A stretch of DNA of 64,000 bases from assembly GCF_905397275.1 (NCBI RefSeq), contig NZ_CAJPUY010000001.1, positions 124,001-188,000 on the forward strand. Direction: 5' to 3'. A model generated the notes under the pieces. The model worked only from the letters and a program-made list of their open reading frames with translations. It was not told where the DNA came from and did not search any database. Positions 21,045 through 29,772 of this stretch are shown here, one piece after another. This DNA comes from Cupriavidus yeoncheonensis. Its GTDB lineage: Bacteria; Pseudomonadota; Gammaproteobacteria; Burkholderiales; Burkholderiaceae. Made by a program: the position numbers and the translations under genes. Positions within the stretch are counted from its first letter, which is position 1; every line of letters begins with the position of its first letter.

Positions 21045-21923
21045 ATGAACGACATTTTTCGCTCGTTTGGCCGAGCGCTCGTGAGCCAGTTGCATCCGCG
21101 CATGCTGATGTTGACGGTCCTGCCTTTCGTCCTTGCCACGGCACTCTGGGGAGGCCTGTTCTGGTGGGGCTGGGACCCGATCATGGGCGCGATGCGGTCT
21201 TTCCTGGAGGCTTCGGTCCTGACCAGCTGGATCTACAGCGCGCTGGACTGGTTCGGCCTGCAGTCGATGCGAGCCGTGGTCGCGCCACTGTTCGTGGCCG
21301 CGCTGGCGGTGCCGCTGGTCATTGCCTCGATGCTGCTGTTCATCAGCCTGTTTTCGGTGCCCGCGGTGGTACGCCATCTTGAGCGCAGCTACCCGGACCT
21401 GGCCAAGGAACGCGGTGGCAGCATCGTCGGCAGCGTGTTCCAGTCGCTCGGCAGTACGGTGGTGTTCCTGGTGCTGGTGCTGGTGACGTTGCCGCTGTGG
21501 CTGCTGCCGCTGTTCTTTGCATTGGTCCCGCCCGTCCTGTGGGGCTGGCTGACCTACCGCGTGATGACCTATGACGCGCTGGCCGACCACGCATCCGCCG
21601 AGGAGCGCAAGACCCTGATGCGGCGCCATCGTGTCCCGCTGCTGACGATGGGTGTCGTCGTGGGACTGCTCGGTTCGGCGCCGACGCTGCTGTGGGTGTC
21701 GTCGGCTGCGGTCATTTTCCTGTTTCCATTCGTGCTGGCGGGCATGCTGTGGCTCTATGTGCTGATCTTCATTTTCTCGGCGCTGTGGTTCGGACACTTC
21801 TGCCTGCGCGCGCTGGCGCAACTGCGTGCCGAGCGGGCCTCGGCCGCGCCGCCGCCATCGGCGCCGGCCGGTGACGTGATTGATCTGGCGCCGTCGGACG
21901 TGCGCCGCATTGAACATTCCTGA
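21045..21923 (+). CDS. EI24/CysZ-like membrane protein
   Basis: The 292-residue protein is strongly hydrophobic with at least five probable membrane segments and fits the EI24 domain family, which includes the sulfate transporter CysZ. It is longer than E. coli CysZ and no sulfur genes are nearby, so transport of sulfate is only a possibility. The ATG at 21045 begins MNDIFRSFGRAL, typical for these proteins; an upstream ATG-like start at 21018 is in a poorly coding stretch. The last 25 residues are soluble and Pro/Ala-rich. Confidence 0.78.
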   Translation: MNDIFRSFGRALVSQLHPRMLMLTVLPFVLATALWGGLFWWGWDPIMGAMRSFLEASVLTSWIYSALDWFGLQSMRAVVAPLFVAALAVPLVIASMLLFISLFSVPAVVRHLERSYPDLAKERGGSIVGSVFQSLGSTVVFLVLVLVTLPLWLLPLFFALVPPVLWGWLTYRVMTYDALADHASAEERKTLMRRHRVPLLTMGVVVGLLGSAPTLLWVSSAAVIFLFPFVLAGMLWLYVLIFIFSALWFGHFCLRALAQLRAERASAAPPPSAPAGDVIDLAPSDVRRIEHS

Positions 21924-21935
21924 AGCGGGGGCATC

Positions 21936-22757
21936 ATGGGTTTCGGCCTGATCGTCATTGGCGACGAAATACTTTCCGGGCGGCGAGAAGACAAGCACCT
22001 GCGCCGCGCCATCGAACTGCTGGGCGCGCGTGGGCTGAAGCTGGACTGGGCCCAGTATGTCGGCGATGACCGCGACAGCATCACGGCAACGCTGCGCCGC
22101 ACGCTGGCGGGCACGGACATCGTGTTTTGCACGGGCGGCATCGGCGCGACGCCGGACGACCACACGCGCCAGTGTGCAGCCGCCGCGCTCGGCGTGCCGC
22201 TGGTGCTGCATCCCGAGGCGCGCGAGCAGATCGCGCTGCGGATCGCGGAAACGGCGCAAGGAGATCCGGTCAAGGGCGACCTCAACCTGCCCGAGAACCA
22301 GCATCGCTTCAAGATGGGGGAATTTCCGCAAGGCGCGCGCATCATCCCGAACAGCTACAACCGGATTCCCGGTTTCTCGGTGGCTGACCACCATTTCATG
22401 CCCGGGTTTCCCGTCATGGCGTGGCCGATGATGGAATGGGTGCTGGATCACGACTATGCCCACCTGTTCCACCAGGCTGGTCAGCAGGAACGAGCGTTCT
22501 ACGTGTTCGAGGCGCCGGAATCGACGTTGACGCCGCTGATGGAGCGAGTCGAGGCGGCCTACCCGGGCATTCGGGTGTTCAGCCTGCCATCCGTGGGGGA
22601 CGCGCAGCGCGGCGACCAGCTTGCGCGGCGCCATATCGACCTGGGCGTGAAAGGCCCGGCGGAGCAGGTCGGGCCGGCCTATGCGATGCTGCTCGAAGGC
22701 GTGCGCGGCATGGGCTTCGAAACGATGGAGCAGGCGGCCTCGGGGGCTGCCGGCTGA
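21936..22757 (+). CDS. Molybdopterin-binding (MoaB/CinA N-terminal) domain protein
   Basis: The 273-residue protein has a MoCF-binding domain in its first 170 residues: LIVIGDEILSGRREDKHLR, then VFCTGGIGATPDDHTRQ, the phosphate-binding loop typical of MoaB, MogA and CinA. It lacks the CinA amidase domain and instead has about 100 further residues. The domain occurs in molybdenum-cofactor enzymes and in nucleotide-detoxifying CinA-like proteins, so its activity is unsettled. It starts 13 bases after the CysZ-like gene. Confidence 0.85.
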   Translation: MGFGLIVIGDEILSGRREDKHLRRAIELLGARGLKLDWAQYVGDDRDSITATLRRTLAGTDIVFCTGGIGATPDDHTRQCAAAALGVPLVLHPEAREQIALRIAETAQGDPVKGDLNLPENQHRFKMGEFPQGARIIPNSYNRIPGFSVADHHFMPGFPVMAWPMMEWVLDHDYAHLFHQAGQQERAFYVFEAPESTLTPLMERVEAAYPGIRVFSLPSVGDAQRGDQLARRHIDLGVKGPAEQVGPAYAMLLEGVRGMGFETMEQAASGAAG

Positions 22758-22769
22758 GTCGGGCCGAAA

Positions 22770-22803
22770 AGAAACAGGGGCCGGTCAGGCCCCTGTTTCT
22801 TTT
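22770..22803. terminator. Bidirectional terminator
   Basis: A perfect 13-bp stem (AGAAACAGGGGCC, 22770-22782, with 22788-22800) closes on a 5-base loop and has T-rich flanks on both strands. It separates the convergent molybdopterin-domain and rhodanese genes. Confidence 0.88.
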
Positions 22804-22816
22804 GCGTGCCGCGGTG

Positions 22817-23281
22817 TCAGGCGCCGTGCCACGGCAGGCCGCGCACACACCAGCCTTCCACAGTCTTGCGGTGGTGGTTATCGTCGCGGTTGCCTTCGAA
22901 GCCTTCCAGCACGTCCATGGCGAACTGGTAGCCGGCTTCGGTGGCCACGCGGGCAGCGTGCTTGGAGCGCGCAGCGCTGCGGCACAGGAACAGAACCGGC
23001 GCGTCGGCCGGCACGCGGGCCTTCAGTTCTTCGAGGAAGCGCGGGTTCTGCGCGCCGCCGGGATAGGACATCCATTCGACGTGGGCGAACTGGGCGTCGG
23101 GCAGGTCGACGCCGCCCACCCAGTCGAGTTCGGCCTGCGTGCGCACGTCCACCAGCACGGCAGACGGATCGCCCTGCAGCAGCGCGAAGGCTTCCACGGG
23201 CGACAGGGCGCCGAAATAGGGAAGCTGGTTCTGTTGCTGGCGCACTTGCGCAGCCTTGAGGAGTTCGTCTCGGGTAGTCAT
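22817..23281 (-). CDS. Rhodanese-like sulfurtransferase
   Basis: The 154-residue single-domain protein has the rhodanese signature VLVDVRTQAELDWVGGV and an active-site loop beginning at Cys100 (CRSAARSK), the residue that carries persulfide sulfur. The six-residue loop size is that of sulfurtransferases, not phosphatases. There is no signal peptide. The physiological acceptor is unknown. Confidence 0.9.
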   Translation of the reverse strand: MTTRDELLKAAQVRQQQNQLPYFGALSPVEAFALLQGDPSAVLVDVRTQAELDWVGGVDLPDAQFAHVEWMSYPGGAQNPRFLEELKARVPADAPVLFLCRSAARSKHAARVATEAGYQFAMDVLEGFEGNRDDNHHRKTVEGWCVRGLPWHGA

Positions 23282-23420
23282 CTGGGTGACAAGATTGATA
23301 GATGGAATAGCGGATGCCAGTCCGCTATTCTATAGCGCGCCCCGGCAATGACCATCATTCCTCGCCGGTCAGGAGAGGATTCTGGGCGATTGCAGTGCAG
23401 GCATATCCGATTTGGTGCAT

Positions 23421-23437
23421 AGGCACTAATGCGGTGC
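23421..23437. promoter_or_regulatory. NtrC-binding site 1 of glnA
   Basis: GGCAC-N7-GTGCC matches the NtrC dyad (consensus GCAC-N7-GTGC) with complete symmetry in the arms. Its centre lies about 219 bases upstream of the predicted glnA transcription start and 30 bases from site 2, close to three helical turns, so two NtrC dimers would sit on one face of DNA. Confidence 0.7.
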
Positions 23438-23450
23438 CACAACTTGATGC

Positions 23451-23467
23451 GTGCACCGTTATGGTGT
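23451..23467. promoter_or_regulatory. NtrC-binding site 2 of glnA
   Basis: TGCAC-N7-GTGTT matches the NtrC consensus except for the final half-site bases. The centre lies about 189 bases upstream of the predicted start. Together with site 1 it makes a typical glnA enhancer. Confidence 0.65.
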
Positions 23468-23620
23468 TTCATGGATGGGGCGTTCGCCGGCCGCCTTGTA
23501 GCGTTGGCGTCACGTGCTGACGGCAGCTAGTTCGGCCGTCTGGCGGGTGAACCCCGGTATGGTGCGCCGGCCTTGGCTGGCCACTTTTTTCGGGACGGTG
23601 GGGATGGGGCCGGAGTTAAC

Positions 23621-23637
23621 TTGGCATGCTTTCTGCT
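23621..23637 (+). promoter_or_regulatory. Sigma-54 promoter of glnA
   Basis: TTGGCATGCTTTCTGCT has the invariant GG (23623-23624) and GC (23635-23636) ten bases apart, as RpoN requires. The start should be near 23648, giving a 125-base leader to the glnA ATG. Confidence 0.75.
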
Positions 23638-23771
23638 AACATTCCTCGTCCCTTTTTAAGGGCAAGGAATCGCGCGGGCGCAGTGGCTCGGGACCACCGC
23701 ACTTCGCACCGGCGCGATGACCGGCCCACGAATGGCTTTCTAGACTTCAGCCGAATTTCCAGGAGATTGGC

Positions 23772-25187
23772 ATGGCCCAAAGCGTTGCAGATGTGATGAA
23801 GCTTGTGAAAGAAAACGACGTCAAGTTCGTCGATTTCCGCTTCACGGATACCAAAGGCAAGGAGCAGCACGTTTCGGTTCCGACGTCGCACTTCGACGAT
23901 GACAAGTTCGAAAGCGGCCACGCCTTCGACGGCTCGTCCATCGCTGGCTGGAAGGGTATCGAGGCTTCGGACATGCTGCTGATGCCGGATCCGAACACCG
24001 CGATCATCGACCCGTTCTACGAAGAGCCGACGCTGGTCCTGACCTGCGACGTGGTCGAACCGTCGGACGGCAAGGGCTATGATCGTGACCCGCGTTCGAT
24101 CGCCAAGCGCGCTGAAGCCTACCTGAAGAGCACGGGCCTGGGCGACACCGCCTTCTTCGGTCCGGAACCCGAATTCTTCATCTTCGACGGCGTGACCTGG
24201 AACGTCGACATGCAAGGCTGCTTCGTGAAGATTCATTCCGAAGAAGCCCCGTGGTCGTCGGGCAAGGAATTCGAGCACGGCAATTCGGGCCACCGTCCGG
24301 GCAAGAAGGGCGGCTACTTCCCGGTCGCCCCGATCGACACGTTCCAGGACATGCGTTCGGAAATGTGCCTGATCCTGGAATCGCTGGGCATTCCGGTTGA
24401 AGTGCACCACCATGAAGTGGCTGGCCAGGGCCAGAACGAAATCGGCACCCGCTTCAGCACGCTGGTGCAGCGCGCCGACTGGACCCAGCTGCAGAAGTAC
24501 GTGATCCAGAACGTCGCCCACACCTACGGCAAGACCGCCACGTTCATGCCGAAGCCCATCGTCGGCGACAACGGCTCGGGCATGCACGTGCACCAGTCGA
24601 TCTGGAAGGATGGCCAGAACCTGTTCGCGGGCAACGGCTACGCCGGCCTGTCGGAATTCGCCCTGTACTACATCGGCGGCATCATCAAGCACGCTCGCGC
24701 GCTGAACGCCATCACCAACCCGGGCACGAACTCGTACAAGCGCCTGGTGCCGGGCTTCGAAGCCCCGGTGAAGCTGGCCTACTCGGCCCGTAACCGTTCG
24801 GCCTCGATCCGCATTCCGTACGTGGCCAACCCGAAGGGCCGCCGTATCGAGACCCGCTTCCCGGATCCGCTGATGAACCCGTACCTGGGCTTCTCGGCGC
24901 TGATGATGGCCGGCCTGGACGGCGTGATGAACAAGATCCACCCGGGCGAAGCTGCCGACAAGAACCTGTACGACCTGCCGCCGGAAGAGGATGCAAAGAT
25001 CCCGACCGTCTGCAACAGCCTCGACCAGGCCCTGGAATACCTCGACAACGACCGTGAGTTCCTGACCCGCGGCGGCGTGTTCTCCAACTCCATGCTCGAC
25101 GCCTACATCGAGCTGAAGATGGAAGAAGTCACCCGCTTCCGCATGACCACTCATCCGGTTGAGTTCGAAATGTATTACTCGCTGTAA
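23772..25187 (+). CDS. glnA: Glutamine synthetase, type I
   Basis: GlnA makes glutamine from glutamate, ammonia and ATP and is the main ammonia-assimilating enzyme under nitrogen limitation. The 471 residues fit the dodecameric GSI-beta class. [10 protein letters not shown] near residue 55, PEPEFF near 135 and [10 protein letters not shown] near 268 are intact, and Tyr400 in NLYDLPPEE is the adenylylation site used by GlnE. AGGAGAT precedes the ATG. Expression should respond to nitrogen through NtrC and sigma-54; ntrB and ntrC lie two genes downstream. Confidence 0.98.
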   Translation: MAQSVADVMKLVKENDVKFVDFRFTDTKGKEQHVSVPTSHFDDDKFESGHAFDGSSIAGWKGIEASDMLLMPDPNTAIIDPFYEEPTLVLTCDVVEPSDGKGYDRDPRSIAKRAEAYLKSTGLGDTAFFGPEPEFFIFDGVTWNVDMQGCFVKIHSEEAPWSSGKEFEHGNSGHRPGKKGGYFPVAPIDTFQDMRSEMCLILESLGIPVEVHHHEVAGQGQNEIGTRFSTLVQRADWTQLQKYVIQNVAHTYGKTATFMPKPIVGDNGSGMHVHQSIWKDGQNLFAGNGYAGLSEFALYYIGGIIKHARALNAITNPGTNSYKRLVPGFEAPVKLAYSARNRSASIRIPYVANPKGRRIETRFPDPLMNPYLGFSALMMAGLDGVMNKIHPGEAADKNLYDLPPEEDAKIPTVCNSLDQALEYLDNDREFLTRGGVFSNSMLDAYIELKMEEVTRFRMTTHPVEFEMYYSL

Positions 25188-25244
25188 GCGGGATGTTGCC
25201 CGGCGATGACGTCAGGTTGTGGTCGGGCAACAGTTGCACCAGCA

Positions 25245-25272
25245 AGGGGCGGCTTTGGCTGCCCCTTTTTCT
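25245..25272 (+). terminator. Terminator after glnA
   Basis: AGGGGCGGC pairs with GCTGCCCCT (one G-U pair) around a TTTG loop and is followed by TTTTTCTTTT. It insulates the highly expressed glnA from the DUF4124-ntrB-ntrC genes. Confidence 0.85.
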
Positions 25273-25314
25273 TTTGATGGCTAGAATGGGGCTTTCCGTT
25301 CAACCCTCTCGCTG

Positions 25315-25905
25315 ATGTTCATGAACGCGTTCCCGCCCATGGCCAGGCCGGCCAAGTCGTTGCACCTGTTCCGTGTACGACTCCCCATTCTGGTGTCTGC
25401 CGCATTGCTGGTGGCCTCCGCGTTGAGCCAGTCGGCCCAGGCGCAGTCTTCTGACGTCTATGTCTGTGTCGGGCCCAATGGGGTGCCGGAGTATCGCAAC
25501 GGTAGCGCGGGCAAAGGGTGCAAGCGACTGAACCTGCCCGATGTGGTCACGGTGCAGGGCGGACGTACCGCGGCGCCGGCCAAGGCCGCGGGGACTTCAG
25601 GCGGCACAGCAGGCGGCACAGCAGGCGGGACAGCGGCCACCAGCGGTTTTCCGCGCGTGGACAGCGCCACGCAGAAGAGCCGCGACAGCGAGCGGCGCAC
25701 CGTGCTGGAGCAGGAGCTGCAGGCCGAGGACGCCAAGCTGGCGGCGCTGCGTGCCGAGTACAACAACGGCCAGCCCGAGCGGCAGGGCAATGAACGCAAT
25801 TATCAGAGGTACCTGGATCGTACGGCAGGGCTGCGCGATGACATCGGCCGCAGCGAGGCCAATGCGGCGTCGCTGCGCCGCGAGCTTTCCAACCTGAAGG
25901 ACTAG
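25315..25905 (+). CDS. Exported DUF4124 domain protein
   Basis: The 196-residue protein has a signal peptide (about residues 15-43, ending QSAQA) and a DUF4124 motif (VYVCVGPNGVPEYRN, KGCKRLNLP). A Gly/Thr linker (residues 96-107) is encoded by three copies of a 12-base repeat, and the C-terminal half is charged and likely coiled-coil. The function of DUF4124 is unknown. The gene separates glnA from ntrB and stops 4 bases before ntrB, so it is probably co-transcribed with the two-component system. Two ATG starts (25315, 25321) are possible. Confidence 0.8.
   Translation: MFMNAFPPMARPAKSLHLFRVRLPILVSAALLVASALSQSAQAQSSDVYVCVGPNGVPEYRNGSAGKGCKRLNLPDVVTVQGGRTAAPAKAAGTSGGTAGGTAGGTAATSGFPRVDSATQKSRDSERRTVLEQELQAEDAKLAALRAEYNNGQPERQGNERNYQRYLDRTAGLRDDIGRSEANAASLRRELSNLKD
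25599..25634 (+). repeat. Three tandem copies of a 12-base repeat
   Basis: AGGCGGCACAGC occurs twice exactly and once with one change (GGGACAGC), in frame, encoding Gly-Gly-Thr-Ala linkers in the DUF4124 protein. Copy number could vary between strains without shifting the frame. Confidence 0.8.
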
Positions 25906-25909
25906 TCTT

Positions 25910-27091
25910 ATGCGTCGCCTGATTCGCAGTGTGTCGCGCAGGGGCGGCGGCGCCGACGGCGCCCGTGGCGACACTGCCGGCCAGACTCAACCGGTCAATG
26001 GTCCGGACAGCGGTCAGGTGTCGCCGCTTGGGGCGGTTGTGCTGCATTCGGGCCTGGATGTCGTGGCCAATCCCGTCCTGCTGGTCAGGCAGCCGGGTCT
26101 GCGCGTGGCCTATGCCAATCCGGCTGCCGAATCGACTTTCGCGGTGTCGCGCAAGGCCATGGTGGAACTGTCTCTGCCGGACCTGTTCGGACAGTCGGAA
26201 GAGCTGCAGGGCATGATCGATACGGTGGTCACGCGCCAGTTCGACGTACGACGCCAGGACCTGGTGCTGCGTCCGCCGTTGCAGGAGCCGATCCATGCGC
26301 ATGTGGTCATCGGCGCGCTGGAGGCGTTCGGCGATACCGTGCTGGTGGAGATCCTGCTCAACGAGCAGAAGGTCCGCAGCGAACGGGAGGAGCGCATCCT
26401 GGACCTGACTGCCGCCAACAAGGAACTGATCCGCAATCTGGCGCACGAGATCAAGAATCCGCTGGGCGGCATCCGCGGCGCGGCGCAGTTGCTGGAATTC
26501 GAACTGCCCGAGCGCTCGCTGCGCGAGTACACCCAGGTCATCATCAAGGAATCGGACCGGCTGCAGACGCTGGTGGATCGGCTGCTGGAGCCGCACCGCC
26601 ACCCGCATATCGTGTCGAGCCTGAATATCCACGAAGTGCTGGAGCGCGTGCGCTCGGTCGTGCTGGCCGAGTTCCCCAACGGCCTGGACATCGTGCGCGA
26701 CTACGATGCCAGCCTGCCCGAGTTGCACGGCGATATGGAACAACTGATCCAGGCGGTTCTGAATATCGTCCACAACGCCGCGCAGGCTCTGGCCGAACGC
26801 ATGGCGCGTGGCGATGCGCAGATCGTCTTGCGGACCCGGGTCGCGCGCCAGGTCACGATCGCCAAGCGTCTGTTCAAGCTGGCATTGGACTTGCATGTGA
26901 TCGACAACGGCCCGGGAATTCCCGAGGACATCCGCGAACGCATCTTCTATCCGCTGGTTTCGGGCAGGGATGGCGGCAGCGGTCTCGGTCTCACACTCGC
27001 TCAAACCTTCGTGCAGCAGCACGAGGGCTTGATCGAATGCGAGAGCAGGCCGGGTTGTACCGACTTCCGCATCCTGCTGCCGCTGCACTAG
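25910..27091 (+). CDS. glnL: Nitrogen regulation sensor histidine kinase NtrB
   Basis: NtrB phosphorylates NtrC when nitrogen is short and, with PII bound, dephosphorylates it. The 393 residues contain an N-terminal PAS domain (about 45-150), the dimerisation/phosphoacceptor segment with His179 in LAHEIKNPLGGIRGAAQL, and an ATPase domain with DNGPGIPE and the glycine-rich GGSGLGLTLAQTF. There is no membrane segment, as expected for cytoplasmic NtrB. The first 45 residues are basic and low in structure, so the real start could lie downstream. Confidence 0.95.
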   Translation: MRRLIRSVSRRGGGADGARGDTAGQTQPVNGPDSGQVSPLGAVVLHSGLDVVANPVLLVRQPGLRVAYANPAAESTFAVSRKAMVELSLPDLFGQSEELQGMIDTVVTRQFDVRRQDLVLRPPLQEPIHAHVVIGALEAFGDTVLVEILLNEQKVRSEREERILDLTAANKELIRNLAHEIKNPLGGIRGAAQLLEFELPERSLREYTQVIIKESDRLQTLVDRLLEPHRHPHIVSSLNIHEVLERVRSVVLAEFPNGLDIVRDYDASLPELHGDMEQLIQAVLNIVHNAAQALAERMARGDAQIVLRTRVARQVTIAKRLFKLALDLHVIDNGPGIPEDIRERIFYPLVSGRDGGSGLGLTLAQTFVQQHEGLIECESRPGCTDFRILLPLH

Positions 27092-27181
27092 CTGTCCCGC
27101 CGGCATCCGCGATCGATCGTTGCACTGTCGCCAGGCGGGCATGCGGAAGACCAAATGACACCGAGCAGACAAGCGACGCAC

Positions 27182-28732
27182 ATGAAGCCGATCTGGATAG
27201 TCGACGACGATCAATCAATCCGCTGGGTACTTGAAAAGGCCCTGGCCCGTGAAAGCCTGCTCTCCCGCAGCTTTACCAACGTCCGCGACGTGCTCGCGGC
27301 ATTGGAAGACGATGTCCCGCAAGTCCTGATATCGGATATCCGCATGCCCGGAGGATCGGGCCTGGACCTGCTGCAGGCCATCAAGGCCAAGCACCCGGGC
27401 CTGCCCGTCATCATCATGACGGCCTACTCGGACCTCGACAGCGCGGTCGCGGCGTTCCAGGGCGGGGCCTTCGAATACCTGGCCAAGCCGTTCGATGTCG
27501 ACAAGGCCGTCGAGCTGATCCGCCGTGCGCTGGAGGAGAGCCTGCGCGAGGAGGAGATGGATGACCGGCTGGTCGATGCGCCCGAGATCCTGGGCCAGGC
27601 GCCCGCGATGCAGGATGTCTTCCGCGCCATCGGAAGGCTGTCGCAGTCCAACGTCACGGTGATGATCACCGGCGAATCCGGCACCGGCAAGGAACTGGTC
27701 GCGCGCGCCCTGCACAAGCACAGCCCCCGCGCCAACGGCCCGTTCATCGCGCTCAACACGGCCGCCATTCCGAAGGATCTGCTCGAATCCGAGCTGTTCG
27801 GGCACGAACGCGGGGCCTTCACGGGCGCGCAAACCATGCGCCGCGGTCGCTTCGAGCAGGCTGAGGGAGGCACGCTGTTCCTTGACGAAATCGGCGACAT
27901 GCCGTTCGACCTGCAGACCCGGTTGTTGCGCGTGCTGTCCGATGGCAACTTCTATCGCGTGGGCGGACACAATCCGCTGCGCGCCAATGTGCGGGTCATT
28001 GCGGCCACGCACCAGAACCTGGAGGTGCGCGTCAAGGAAGGCCTGTTCCGCGAGGACTTGTTTCATCGCCTGAACGTGATCCGCCTGCGGCTGCCGCCGC
28101 TGCGCGAACGGCCGGAAGACATCACGCTGCTGGCCCGGCATTTCCTGCAGAAGAGCGCGAAGGAGCTGGGCGTGGAGCCCAAGCGCATGTCCGACGAGGC
28201 GCTGACCTATGTCAGCACCTTGCCGTTCCCGGGCAATGTGCGACAGCTCGAGAACCTCTGCAATTGGCTGACCGTGATGGCCCCGGCCCAGACCATCGAG
28301 GTCAAGGACCTGCCGCGCGAAATGATCGGGACCGGCAGTGCCGAAGGCGCGCCGGCCGTGCATCGTGCCGCCGAGCCGCGCCTGCCATCCGCCGAGATCG
28401 CCGGCGGCCATGACCTGTCGGACTACGGCGGCCTGGCCATGCCGGTTGCCGAGTCGGAGACCATGACGGCGGTGCGGCCTGTCACCGCATCGGCAGCCTC
28501 CGCGCTGGCATCGTCGACGGCCGGATGGGAAAACCTGCTCGCCGGCGAGGCGCGTGCGATGCTGGAATCCGGGCAGACCGAAGTGATGGACGTGCTGACC
28601 CGGCGCTTTGAAAAGGCCGTGCTCGAAGCGGCGCTGGGCGTCACGCGTGGCCGTCGCGTGGAAGCCGCCACGCGGCTGGGTATCGGGCGCAATACCATTA
28701 CGCGCAAGCTGCAGGAGCTGGGATTCGACTGA
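27182..28732 (+). CDS. glnG: Nitrogen regulation response regulator NtrC
   Basis: NtrC is the sigma-54 activator for nitrogen-limitation genes including glnA. The 516 residues hold a receiver domain with phospho-acceptor Asp52 (ISDIRMP), an AAA+ domain with Walker A GESGTGKE, the sigma-54-contacting GAFTGA loop and FLDEIGD Walker B, and a C-terminal Fis-type helix-turn-helix (AATRLGIGRNTITRKLQEL). About 110 residues between the AAA+ domain and the DNA-binding helix are longer and more Ala/Glu-rich than in E. coli NtrC. The ATG at 27182 is preferred over an upstream one at 27155. Confidence 0.96.
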   Translation: MKPIWIVDDDQSIRWVLEKALARESLLSRSFTNVRDVLAALEDDVPQVLISDIRMPGGSGLDLLQAIKAKHPGLPVIIMTAYSDLDSAVAAFQGGAFEYLAKPFDVDKAVELIRRALEESLREEEMDDRLVDAPEILGQAPAMQDVFRAIGRLSQSNVTVMITGESGTGKELVARALHKHSPRANGPFIALNTAAIPKDLLESELFGHERGAFTGAQTMRRGRFEQAEGGTLFLDEIGDMPFDLQTRLLRVLSDGNFYRVGGHNPLRANVRVIAATHQNLEVRVKEGLFREDLFHRLNVIRLRLPPLRERPEDITLLARHFLQKSAKELGVEPKRMSDEALTYVSTLPFPGNVRQLENLCNWLTVMAPAQTIEVKDLPREMIGTGSAEGAPAVHRAAEPRLPSAEIAGGHDLSDYGGLAMPVAESETMTAVRPVTASAASALASSTAGWENLLAGEARAMLESGQTEVMDVLTRRFEKAVLEAALGVTRGRRVEAATRLGIGRNTITRKLQELGFD

Positions 28733-28761
28733 GCCCGACCGCGACGTTCAGTGAAAATAGA

Positions 28762-28790
28762 AAAGGCCGGGTTTGCCCCGGCCTTTCCTA
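28762..28790. terminator. Bidirectional terminator after ntrC
   Basis: A perfect 10-bp stem AAAGGCCGGG/CCCGGCCTTT closes on TTTGC. The plus strand continues TCC TATTG; the minus strand continues with TTCTATTTT. It separates convergent ntrC and the HAD gene. Confidence 0.85.
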
Positions 28791-29585
28791 TTGTTGGCCG
28801 CGCGCCGCAAGCAGTTGTCCGGCCATTTCCGCAAATCCTTCGCCACCGCTGGCCTCGGTCACATAGGCCGGCGCGACTGGCAGCTGTGGCAGGATCTCGC
28901 GTACGTTGGCCACCCCGACCGACAGCGGGAAATGCGCGAACATGCTGGCATCGTTTGCGGAGTCGCCGATGAACAGCCATTCGTCGCGCCGCGCGTCGAG
29001 GTCTTCGCCAAGCAGTTCGGTCACGCACAACCGGCTCATGCTCAGCTTGTCGTGCCGGCCGAACCAGCCGTTGACGTGAATGGAGCTGACGGTGGCGGTC
29101 ATTCCGGCATCCTGCATGAGCCGGACGATGTGGACCACGGCATCGGCTGGCAGCGGCGTGACGTCTTCCGCATGGTCGATGGCCAGGTCGGCCGCATGCC
29201 AGGCCTGGTCGGAAGCGAGCGCGCTGCCGGGCACCTCGCGCCGGATGCGCTCGCCCAGGGCGCGGATGCGCTCCAGGTTGCGCGCGCGAGTCGGGGCATC
29301 ATCGAGGAAGCGGGTCAGCAGCCGGCCATGGCGCAGATGGGAATAGAACGCACCGTTCTCGCCGATGATGGCGTCCACAGGCCAGAGCCGGACCAGGATC
29401 TCGGCCCAGGCGATGCAGCGCCCGGTGACCGGGATGACATGCAGGCCGGCCTGCGTGAGCTGTTCGAGGGCCAGTACCGCGCGCGCGGGCAGCCTGCCGC
29501 CCGTGGTAAGGGTGCCGTCGATATCGGTCAGGATGCCGCGCACGCGGCGCAGGGCAGGGGCGGGGAGGTTTCGCAGCGGTTGCAT
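28788..29585 (-). CDS. HAD-superfamily hydrolase, subfamily IIB
   Basis: The 265-residue cytosolic protein has HAD motif I DIDGTLT with the nucleophile Asp21 and acid Asp23, a cap domain inserted between motifs II and III, and motif IV GDSANDASMF. Cof/sucrose-phosphatase-type members dephosphorylate sugar phosphates or small phosphorylated metabolites. The substrate cannot be inferred; the neighbouring ugp operon is read the other way and need not be related. Confidence 0.88.
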   Translation of the reverse strand: MQPLRNLPAPALRRVRGILTDIDGTLTTGGRLPARAVLALEQLTQAGLHVIPVTGRCIAWAEILVRLWPVDAIIGENGAFYSHLRHGRLLTRFLDDAPTRARNLERIRALGERIRREVPGSALASDQAWHAADLAIDHAEDVTPLPADAVVHIVRLMQDAGMTATVSSIHVNGWFGRHDKLSMSRLCVTELLGEDLDARRDEWLFIGDSANDASMFAHFPLSVGVANVREILPQLPVAPAYVTEASGGEGFAEMAGQLLAARGQQ

Positions 29586-29688
29586 GGCTTTGCATTCTAC
29601 TGACGGCGTGGCCCAGCCTGCTGACGTTGCATTGCAGCATGTTGCGAACTCGTGGTTTTGCTGAATTGATCCTCTAGGTGCGACAGGC

Positions 29689-29717
29689 GTAACATGCCGC
29701 TGTCACAAAAAGCACAT
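29689..29717 (+). promoter_or_regulatory. Candidate PhoB box upstream of ugpB
   Basis: Seven-base repeats spaced by 11 read GTAACAT (29689-29695), CTGTCAC (29700-29706) and AGCACAT (29711-29717) against the consensus CTGTCAT. Only the middle one is a good match (6 of 7). E. coli ugp is a Pho regulon operon, which makes the site plausible but not secure. Confidence 0.4.
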
Positions 29718-29772
29718 AGATTCGCTCGATTCCCGATCCAGCGGACAAAACCGACTCAGGAGAGACTCACCC

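Larger units (their letters stand above)
23282..23771. other. Control region of glnA
   Basis: These 490 bases lie between the divergent rhodanese and glnA genes. They contain two NtrC-type sites (23421-23467), a sigma-54 promoter (23621-23637) and a leader of about 125 bases. No protein-like frame is present. Confidence 0.75.

Noticed and set aside
25599-25634. Tandem 12-base units as a CRISPR or regulatory repeat
   Set aside because: Units are contiguous with no spacers, in frame and explained by a Gly-rich protein linker.
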